Source: a virus
Virus record (IMG/VR): IMGVR_UViG_3300022689_000470
Span: 1-24,439 of that record
DNA: 24,439 bases
Strand: one strand, 5' to 3'
A program made the translations under genes and the position numbers. Shown here in pieces: positions 19,223 through 24,439 of this stretch (positions are counted from its first letter, which is position 1; the number at the start of each line of letters is the position of its first letter). Below the pieces are notes generated by a model. The model saw only the letters and a program-made list of their open reading frames with translations. It was not told the DNA's origin and searched no databases.

Positions 19223-21222
19223 TGCCCGAACCAGTGACGAAGACCGTCGAGCTGAAACGGCTCGGGCGGGCGGCGGAGGTGCGCGCGCAGACCGTCGATG
19301 AAGAGGCGCGCACGGTTGAGTTGGTCTGGTCGACCGGCGCGGGCGTCGAGCGCCGCATTCCGGGGATCGGCCGCGTGCTCGAAGTGCTCGAGATGGACGA
19401 GCGCAATATCCGTCTGGACCGCCTGCGCAACGGCGCGCCGCTTTTGAATACGCATTGGGATTTTGATCTGAGCGACGTTCTCGGCGTCGTCGAAGAGGCG
19501 TGGGTCGAGGACGGCGCCGGCATGGCGCGCGTCCGCTTCTCCGGCCGCGAACAAGTGGACGGCGTGTGGCGCGATGTCGCCGCCGGGATCATCCGCAATA
19601 TCAGCGTGGGCTACCGCGTCCACGCCATGGAGATCGAAGAGCGTGACGGGGAAATCCCGATCATGCGCGTGACCGACTGGGAGCCGCTTGAACTGAGCGC
19701 GGTTCCGGTTCCCGCCGACCCAGGCGCAGGGTTCCGGGCGGAGGATGATCAAGCCTATCCCTGCACGCTTAAGAGGGCTCCGACGCCCGATCAGTCCAAG
19801 GAGGATGATATGTCGGACGAAGAGAACGGCGTCGAGACCCGTGACGCCAAGCCGGACGCGAAACAGGACAAGCCCGCTTCGGCGCCTGAGCAGGTAATTG
19901 TCGATGAACGCAAGGCGCGGGATGCGGCCGAGGATGCGGTGAAGGCGGAGCGCGCGCGCGCCGCGGAGATCCGCAAGATCGGCTCCCGTCTCGCGGACAA
20001 GTTCGAGGGCTTCGACAAGGCGCTGATCGATCAAGCGATTGATGACGGCCGAACGGTCGAGCAGGCCCGCGCGGCGTTCCTCGACGCGCTGGCCGAAGCC
20101 GATAGCGGCGCGACGGTGAACAGCCGCGTGTCGGTCGGCCGCGATGAGCGGGAGACGAAGCGGCGTCTCATGGCGGACGCGCTCAGCGCGCGCGTGCGCA
20201 ACAAGGATCCCGAGGATGACGCCGCGCGCGAGTTCCGCGGCATGACGCTCGTGGATATGGCGCGCGAGTGCGTGGACATCCGCGGTGAACGCACGCGCGG
20301 CAAAACGCGCTCCGAGATCGTTCGCGAGGCGCTGTCTCGCGGCTATCATTCCACGAGCGACTTCCCGTTGATCCTCGCCAACGTGATGAACAAGACGCTG
20401 CGGGCGGCGTATGAGGCGGCGCCTCAGACGTTCCGGCCGATCGTGCGCGAGCGCACGGCGTCGGACTTTAAGCCGATCACCAATGTGCGCTTAGACGGCT
20501 CGATCTCGCTGGTCGCCAAGCCGGAAGGCGCGGAATACAAGTTCGCGACCATCGGCGAGCACAGCGAGGTGTATTCGCTGGCGACCTATGGCCGGGCGAT
20601 CTCGTTCACCCGCGAGATGATCATTAACGATGATCTGGCGGCGTTCGACCGGATCACCGGCAAGTTCGGCCAGGCGGCGGCGGATTTTGAGTCCGACACG
20701 GTCTGGGCTCTGCTGACCTCCAATCCGACGATGGGCGACAGCACGGCGTTGTTCCACGCCGATCACGGCAACCTCGCCTCGGCCGGCGCGATCACCATCG
20801 ACAATCTGGGCAAGGCCCGCACGCTGATGCGCAACCAGACCGACGGCGACACGCGGCTGAACATCGAGCCGGCGTTCCTCGCGGTTCCGGCGGAGCTTGA
20901 GACGGTCGCACGTCAGTACATGACGGCGTCGATCGTGCCGGAAACCTCGGCTAACGCGAACGTCTACGCTAATTCGATGGGCGTCATCATCGAGCCGCGC
21001 CTGGCCGAGACGACCGTCGGCGGCTCGGCGGATGATTGGTATTTGATCGCCAATCCGTCGCGGATCGACACCATCGAAATCGCTTATCTCGAGGGCGAGG
21101 CCGGGGTCCAGACCGAGCAAACCGAAGACTGGAACACCGACGGCGTGAAGCTGAAGGCCCGTCTTGTCTTCGCGGCGAAGGCGATGGACTGGCGCGGCTT
21201 CGTGAAAAACCCCGGCTCCTAA
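19222..21222 (+). CDS. Prohead protease / major capsid fusion protein
   Basis: A 666-residue fusion. Residues 1-170 are an HK97-type (ClpP-like) prohead protease: candidate catalytic His78 in LLNTHW and Ser128 in NISVGYRV, then LELSAVPVPADPGA. Residues about 197-345 form a charged scaffold-like region (DERKARDAAEDAVKAERARA). From about residue 375 comes an HK97-fold capsid of the Mu-like type: DFPLILANVMNKTLRAAYEA, GEHSEVYSLATYGRAISFTR, SDTVWALLTSNP and YLIANPSRIDTIEIAYLEGE. An internal ATG at codon 197 has a strong ribosome-binding site (see 19798-19812), so free scaffold-capsid chains are likely. It overlaps the portal stop by one base and is followed by a terminator. Confidence 0.92.
   Translation: MPEPVTKTVELKRLGRAAEVRAQTVDEEARTVELVWSTGAGVERRIPGIGRVLEVLEMDERNIRLDRLRNGAPLLNTHWDFDLSDVLGVVEEAWVEDGAGMARVRFSGREQVDGVWRDVAAGIIRNISVGYRVHAMEIEERDGEIPIMRVTDWEPLELSAVPVPADPGAGFRAEDDQAYPCTLKRAPTPDQSKEDDMSDEENGVETRDAKPDAKQDKPASAPEQVIVDERKARDAAEDAVKAERARAAEIRKIGSRLADKFEGFDKALIDQAIDDGRTVEQARAAFLDALAEADSGATVNSRVSVGRDERETKRRLMADALSARVRNKDPEDDAAREFRGMTLVDMARECVDIRGERTRGKTRSEIVREALSRGYHSTSDFPLILANVMNKTLRAAYEAAPQTFRPIVRERTASDFKPITNVRLDGSISLVAKPEGAEYKFATIGEHSEVYSLATYGRAISFTREMIINDDLAAFDRITGKFGQAAADFESDTVWALLTSNPTMGDSTALFHADHGNLASAGAITIDNLGKARTLMRNQTDGDTRLNIEPAFLAVPAELETVARQYMTASIVPETSANANVYANSMGVIIEPRLAETTVGGSADDWYLIANPSRIDTIEIAYLEGEAGVQTEQTEDWNTDGVKLKARLVFAAKAMDWRGFVKNPGS
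19798..19812 (+). promoter_or_regulatory. Internal ribosome-binding site and start within protease-capsid fusion
   Basis: AAGGAGG (19798-19804), 5-base spacer, ATG (19810-19812), in frame at codon 197 of the fusion gene, exactly between the protease and scaffold-capsid parts. It is one of the strongest Shine-Dalgarno sequences in the window and should give a separate capsid precursor of 470 residues. Confidence 0.75.
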
Positions 21223-21246
21223 GCCGGATTGACGCAATGACCTGAA

Positions 21247-21279
21247 GCAGGGCGGCCATCGGCCGCCCTGCTTTGTTTT
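21247..21279 (+). terminator. Intrinsic terminator after the capsid gene
   Basis: GCAGGGCGGCC (21247-21257), ATC loop, GGCCGCCCTGC (21261-21271), then TTTGTTTT: a perfect 11-bp stem. It lies between capsid and the DUF2190 cement gene, so it should lower transcription of downstream tail genes relative to capsid unless antiterminated. Confidence 0.9.
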
Positions 21280-21294
21280 GAAAGGACCATCATC

Positions 21295-21645
21295 ATGGCT
21301 ACGAACTTTAACCAGGAAGGCCGCTTTCTGGAGGTGACGGCGCCGGCGGCTGTGTCGGCGGGAGACTTGGTCAAGGTCGGCCAGATCTTCGGCGTGGCGC
21401 AAGGCGACGCGGACTCCGCCGCAACTGTCGTTATTGACACCGAGGGCGTTTACACGCTGCCCGTGGCGTCGGCGGCGGTCGTCGCGATCGGCGACGCGCT
21501 CTACTGGGATGTGGCGGACGGCGAGCTGAACAAAACGGCGTCGTCCAATCATTATGTCGGCGTCGCAATCACGGCGGCCGGCGCCGGCGTGACGGCCGCG
21601 CAAGTGCGGCTTAACGGCGCCTTCCCGGCTGCGGCGGGCGCGTAA
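21295..21645 (+). CDS. DUF2190 capsid cement/decoration protein
   Basis: A 116-residue protein with the DUF2190 plan: MATNFNQEGRFLEVTAPAAV, SAGDLVKVGQIFGVAQ, ALYWDVADGELNKTASSNHY and VGVAITAAGAG. Family members decorate or stabilise capsids and usually lie beside the capsid gene, as here. AAAGGA lies 9 bases upstream of the ATG. It is the first gene after the post-capsid terminator. It is Ala/Val/Gly-rich with no membrane segment. Confidence 0.88.
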   Translation: MATNFNQEGRFLEVTAPAAVSAGDLVKVGQIFGVAQGDADSAATVVIDTEGVYTLPVASAAVVAIGDALYWDVADGELNKTASSNHYVGVAITAAGAGVTAAQVRLNGAFPAAAGA

Positions 21646-21647
21646 TC

Positions 21648-21962
21648 GTGGCGGCGCCTGTGTTCGGCGGCATGGGCGCCGTCTTTCAGGACACGCTGGG
21701 AGAAGACACCGTCTACACGCCGCAGGGCGGCGAGCCGGTGTCTCTCCGCGGCGTGTTCCTTCGAGCCTTTGAGGCGATAGAGATCGAGGGCGGCGGGCCG
21801 GACGTGCAAAGCGCGTCGGTGCAGGTCGCCTATCCCAGCGACCAGGTCCCGGACGCTGCGATCGGCGATGAAGTGCAAGCGGACGGCCAGGCCTGGTCAG
21901 TCATCGCGGTGCAGCCGGACGGCGTCGCGATGACGCGGCTTTTTCTTCACCTGAAGGCCTGA
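21648..21962 (+). CDS. Head-tail joining protein, lambda FII-like
   Basis: A 104-residue protein starting at GTG 21648, two bases after the DUF2190 stop. FGGMGAVFQDTLGEDTVYTP, then VSLRGVFLRAFEAIEIEGGG, PSDQVPDAAIGDEVQADGQA and WSVIAVQPDGVAMTRLFL match the beta-barrel plan of FII-type head-tail connectors, which attach to gpW and form the tail-docking surface. Order and size agree with lambda. The next gene begins one base after its stop. Confidence 0.82.
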   Translation: MAAPVFGGMGAVFQDTLGEDTVYTPQGGEPVSLRGVFLRAFEAIEIEGGGPDVQSASVQVAYPSDQVPDAAIGDEVQADGQAWSVIAVQPDGVAMTRLFLHLKA

Positions 21963-21963
21963 C

Positions 21964-22404
21964 ATGCATCTGCGTCGGCAAATCCGCGCGCTCGTTCATG
22001 GGCGGCTGACAACGGAGCTGGCGGGCGTCTCGGTTTATCGGGACCGGCGCACGCCGGTTGATGAGAGCGATCTTCCGGTGGTCGCAATCGACATTCGCGG
22101 GGAAAGCGTCGAGCCGCTGCACATGGGCGCGCCGCGCGCCTATGCGCGCTCACTCACTATAGACGTGGCCGCTCAGGCGGCGGGCGGCGCGACGCCGGAT
22201 GATCTCGACGATCTGGTTGAGTTGATCGAACAGGCGCTCGCGCCGGGCGCCTGGTCCGATGCGCTCTTGTTTGATCTCCGGCTCACGGCGCTGTCAGAGA
22301 CGCTGAGCGCGGACGGCGAGCAGATCGTCGGCGCAACCACCCTGACATTCGAGGCGGAATACCACGCGGCCGAGGGCGATCCCTCGCAGCCGGTTCATAG
22401 ATAG
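21964..22404 (+). CDS. Tail terminator, lambda gpU-like
   Basis: A 146-residue protein: MHLRRQIRALVHGRLTTELA, then GVSVYRDRRTPVDESDLPVV, SLTIDVAAQAAGG, DLDDLVELIEQALAPGAWSD and ALSETLSADGEQIVGATTL. This is the minor tail U/tail-terminator plan, a ring that stops tail polymerisation at the length set by the tape measure. The position between FII-like and tail tube genes agrees. Length is close to gpU. Confidence 0.85.
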   Translation: MHLRRQIRALVHGRLTTELAGVSVYRDRRTPVDESDLPVVAIDIRGESVEPLHMGAPRAYARSLTIDVAAQAAGGATPDDLDDLVELIEQALAPGAWSDALLFDLRLTALSETLSADGEQIVGATTLTFEAEYHAAEGDPSQPVHR

Positions 22405-22413
22405 GAGGCCGAT

Positions 22414-22812
22414 ATGGCGAAATATCACGGCAAGGACGGCGTCGTGCAGGTCGGCGCGAACGCGGTCGCGAACGTCACGCAGTTCACCCTGACGGTCACG
22501 ACGGAAGTGGCGGACGCCTCTTCGATGGGCACGCAATGGCGCGAACACAAGGTCGGCCTCCCCGGCTGGTCCGGCTCGCTAACGTGTCAATGGGACCCTG
22601 ACGACACCAACGGGCAGGTCGCGCTGGCGATCGGGGCCGAGGTGGATTTGTCGCTTTTGCCCGAAGGTTCGGCGGCGGGCGCGGCGGATTACTCCGGGAC
22701 CGCGACCGTGACCAGTATCAGCTATAGCGCGTCGATGGACGCGATCGTCGAGGCGTCGATCGACTTTCAGGGCAACGGCGCGCTGACGACCGGCGTGGTG
22801 CCGACGCCGTGA
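22414..22812 (+). CDS. Major tail tube protein
   Basis: A 132-residue tail tube protein: AKYHGKDGVVQVGANAVANV, FTLTVTTEVADASSMGTQWR, LPGWSGSLTCQWDPDD and a final SISYSASMDAIVEASIDFQG. This is the beta-sandwich plan shared by siphophage tail tube proteins (Phage_TTP/lambda V type). No C-terminal Ig-like domain is present. AGGAGG precedes the ATG. The stop overlaps the next GTG start. It polymerises around the tape measure to form the flexible tail. Confidence 0.88.
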   Translation: MAKYHGKDGVVQVGANAVANVTQFTLTVTTEVADASSMGTQWREHKVGLPGWSGSLTCQWDPDDTNGQVALAIGAEVDLSLLPEGSAAGAADYSGTATVTSISYSASMDAIVEASIDFQGNGALTTGVVPTP

Positions 22813-23255
22813 CCGAGGAGGCGGCGCCTGCGGACAAGAAGGCGGCGAAGGAGATCGGCAAGGCGATCCTCTCGCGGATGCGGGCGGATCGTCACGGCAG
22901 CCTCGCGAAGATCGAGCTGCCCGCGGTCGGCGATGATGACGAGCCGCTGACGATCTACGCCAAGGCGATGACGATCCAGCAGCGCTCTAAGGTGCGTGAG
23001 CTGTCCGGCGGCTGCCCGCACATGCAGGCCGTTTACACGATCATCCTGCTCGCGCTCGACGAAAACGGCGAGAAGCTGTTCAGCCTTGGCGACGTCACCG
23101 CGATCAAGTCGGAGATGAATTACGACCTGATCGAGGCGCTGGCGATGATCCTGACCGCGCCGGAGACCTATCGCTCGCCCGAAGACGCAAAAAAAAACTT
23201 CGGGACGATCCTGAACTCCGCCTCCGCCTTGTTATGGCGGAACGCCTTGGGCTGA
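22809..23255 (+). CDS. Tail assembly chaperone (lambda G-like)
   Basis: A 148-residue protein starting at GTG 22809. It contains KIELPAVGDDDEPLTIYAKA, MTIQQRSKVRELSGG, QAVYTIILLALDENGEKLFS and IEALAMILTAPETY, matching the pre-tape-measure chaperone pattern. Near its end (23189-23198) is an A9C slippery run allowing a -1 shift into the downstream frame, giving a G-T type fusion of 185 residues. As in lambda, the short and long forms would hold the tape measure while the tail tube assembles. It overlaps the tail tube gene by four bases. Confidence 0.88.
   Translation: MTEEAAPADKKAAKEIGKAILSRMRADRHGSLAKIELPAVGDDDEPLTIYAKAMTIQQRSKVRELSGGCPHMQAVYTIILLALDENGEKLFSLGDVTAIKSEMNYDLIEALAMILTAPETYRSPEDAKKNFGTILNSASALLWRNALG
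23189..23198 (+). promoter_or_regulatory. -1 programmed ribosomal frameshift site
   Basis: Nine As then C. In the zero frame the codons are GCA AAA AAA AAC, so A-AAA-AAC (23192-23198) is a canonical X-XXY-YYZ slippery heptamer. The -1 frame is open from here through 23365. A 6-bp hairpin (TCCGCC 23223-23228 with GGCGGA 23236-23241) lies 24 bases downstream. Confidence 0.88.
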
Positions 23256-23365
23256 CGCTGGCCGAGTTTGACGCCCGCGTCAGCGTCGAGGAGCTTTGGC
23301 TGTGGTGGGCGCATCTCGAGCTGACGCATGAAGAGCGCGAGAAGGCGTTAAAGCAGGGGCGATAG
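23234..23365 (+). CDS. GT-type tail chaperone extension (lambda T-like)
   Basis: A 43-codon frame from ATG 23234, MAERLGLTLAEFDARVSVEE then LWLWWAHLELTHEEREKALK, matches the T-like domain of tail assembly chaperones (a 'L..fd.rvS..El..W' plan). It is -1 to the G-like gene and the frame is open back through the A9 run, so its main product should be the C-terminal part of a 185-residue G-T fusion. The in-frame GGCGGA is after, not before, the ATG and no good ribosome-binding site is seen, supporting frameshift-only expression. The tape measure starts 3 bases after its stop. Confidence 0.82.
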   Translation: MAERLGLTLAEFDARVSVEELWLWWAHLELTHEEREKALKQGR

Positions 23366-23368
23366 GTC

Positions 23369-24439
23369 ATGACTGATGCGCGCCTGCGATGGATCCTGAC
23401 CGCCCAAGACCGGACGCGCCCGGCCTGGCGCGGGCTTGAGAGCAACATGCAACGCACGCAGCGGGCCGTGTCCGGGCTGACCCGGTCTTTCGGCGCGCTG
23501 ATCGGCGTCGCAGGTATCGCCGGGCTTGGGGCTATCGTGCGCTCGTCCCTGGCGGCGGCGGAAGCTATCGACGACATGTCCAAGCGCGCCGGCGTGTCGG
23601 CGGAGTTTCTGCAGGAGATGCGGTTCGCCGCTTCGCAGGCGGGCGCCAATACGCGGGACTTCGATGATGCGATCTCCCGCCTGAACCGGCGCCTGGGTCT
23701 GTTCATGCAGAACGGCGGCGGCCCGGCGGCGGAGGCCTTCCGCACGCTCGGGATCGACAGCCGGATCGCCAGCGGCGAGCTGAATTCTGCGGAGGCGGTG
23801 TTTGAGGCTGCGGTGCAGTCGCTGGAGAACGTCGACAGCGCGGCGCGCCGCGCGGCCATCGCCTCGCAGCTGTTCGGCGAGGACAGCGGCCCGCGGTTGG
23901 CCTCGCTGCTGGGGCGGGGGCAAGAGGGTATTGAGGCGTTCCGGCGCGAGGCGCGCGAGCTGGGCGTGGTCATGGACCAGGAACTCGTCGCGCAGGGAGC
24001 GGCGGCTTCCGACGCGCTCGAGCGCATGCAAATGGCGCTCAGCACCGAACTCAACACGGCCGTTGCGGAGAATGCTGAAGACCTCGTCACGTTGGCTCAA
24101 GCGTTGGCTGCGGTCACCCGCTGGGCGATCGAGGCTTCCGCGGCCATGGCCCGCGCCGGCGCCGACATCGCCGACGGTCAGACATTTGATAACCAAATAC
24201 AAGGCGAGGCGGAGCGCCTGCGTCTTCTGCGCGCCCGGCTGGAGTCCGAACGTGAGCAGCTTCAGCTGTTCCCTGGCAGCGAGCGCGTCCTGGCCGACAT
24301 CGCCGAGGTGGAAGCGCAGATTCGCGTGTCTGAAAATCGGATGCAGCGGCTGCAGCAGGAGCTGTCGCGGCGACAGGCGGCCGCGCCGGCCGAGTCTGCG
24401 GACGCAGGCGGCGGGGGCGGCGGCGGCGGCGGGGGCGCA
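23369..24439 (+). CDS. Tail tape measure protein (partial, runs off the window)
   Basis: The frame from ATG 23369 stays open to the last base: 357 residues visible. It starts MTDARLRWILTAQDRTRPAW, followed by helices, a small hydrophobic segment SFGALIGVAGIAGLGAIV (about 48-65), then AIDDMSKRAGVSAEFLQEMR and FAASQAGANTRDFDDAISRL, standard for the N-terminus of siphophage tape measure proteins. A coiled coil (about 275-340: ERLRLLRARLESEREQLQLF) leads to a run of ten glycines at the edge, probably a linker. The protein sets tail length and is ejected with the DNA. The C-terminal part lies beyond the window. Confidence 0.85.
   Translation, partial: MTDARLRWILTAQDRTRPAWRGLESNMQRTQRAVSGLTRSFGALIGVAGIAGLGAIVRSSLAAAEAIDDMSKRAGVSAEFLQEMRFAASQAGANTRDFDDAISRLNRRLGLFMQNGGGPAAEAFRTLGIDSRIASGELNSAEAVFEAAVQSLENVDSAARRAAIASQLFGEDSGPRLASLLGRGQEGIEAFRREARELGVVMDQELVAQGAAASDALERMQMALSTELNTAVAENAEDLVTLAQALAAVTRWAIEASAAMARAGADIADGQTFDNQIQGEAERLRLLRARLESEREQLQLFPGSERVLADIAEVEAQIRVSENRMQRLQQELSRRQAAAPAESADAGGGGGGGGGGA

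Noticed and set aside
18829-20349. Long minus-strand open frame (506 codons) opposite portal and protease-capsid
   Set aside because: Shadow frame with His/Arg/Ala-rich composition; real genes with family motifs lie on the plus strand. The same applies to 20491-21603 and 8437-9321 on the minus strand.
23189-23197. A9 homopolymer as a sequencing error
   Set aside because: Considered because long homopolymers are error-prone, but the zero frame continues as an open chaperone end, the -1 frame leads into a T-like domain, and the position matches the G/GT site of lambda-like phages, so a real slippery site is the simpler reading.
1-24439. tRNA genes, CRISPR arrays, insertion sequences
   Set aside because: I saw no cloverleaf-like sequence with a TTCGA-type loop and matching arms, no regularly spaced direct repeats, and no transposase. 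An att site could not be identified because the left edge coincides with the integrase stop.

Overview
The window is one continuous temperate siphophage genome segment, most likely an integrated prophage of a GC-rich alphaproteobacterium. Evidence for the host is indirect: high GC with C/G-ending codons, a Cro/C1-type regulator resembling those of alphaproteobacteria, and a fused prohead protease/major capsid gene of a kind annotated in alphaproteobacterial phages. Hyphomonadaceae or Maricaulaceae relatives are my guess. The left edge lies exactly at the integrase stop codon and the right edge cuts the tape measure gene, so neither att site nor the lysis genes are visible.

Layout, left to right. 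(1) 1-4191, all on the minus strand, is the leftward early operon. In order of transcription it holds an unknown gene with an apparent frameshift, a Gp157-family gene, a RecT/Bet annealase, a small unknown, an XRE regulator, a truncated class II aminoacyl-tRNA-synthetase-like gene, an excisionase-like gene and a tyrosine integrase. (2) 4192-6278 is the immunity region. It is bounded by two operator clusters (4220-4270 and 6185-6269) built from one 17-bp palindromic site, with centres 34 bp apart. Between them, all on the minus strand, lie a short CI-like repressor, two tandem lipoprotein genes, a HicB-like gene and its unknown partner. This is the position that rexAB occupies in lambda. (3) 6279-11429, mostly plus strand, holds a Cro-like gene followed by replication genes: VRR-NUC nuclease, small HTH protein, DnaA domain IV protein, DnaB helicase, a replisome-organiser-like protein and two unknowns. 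(4) 11430-15065 is an accessory block: a decayed DUF3310-like gene, tail-fibre-like genes, an intrinsic terminator, a small Cys protein and a minor-tail-like gene with different codon use. (5) 15066-24439 is the morphogenesis operon in lambda order: terminase small and large, gpW-like, portal, protease-capsid fusion, terminator, DUF2190 cement, head-tail joining, tail terminator, tail tube, G/GT chaperones with a -1 frameshift site, and tape measure.

How it works together (inference): the CI-like repressor would bind the 17-bp operators at both ends of the immunity region, silencing the leftward recombination operon and the rightward cro-replication operon while its own transcript may run on into the lipoprotein cassette. 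On induction, RecT and the VRR nuclease could serve recombination, the DnaA-like and DnaB-like proteins replication, and the late operon would build a lambda-like siphovirion. Three genes look truncated or frameshifted (class II synthetase-like, DUF3310-like, and the first gene of the left operon), so the element may be mosaic or partly degraded. The most promising material is the operator array and the four-gene lysogeny cassette it encloses.
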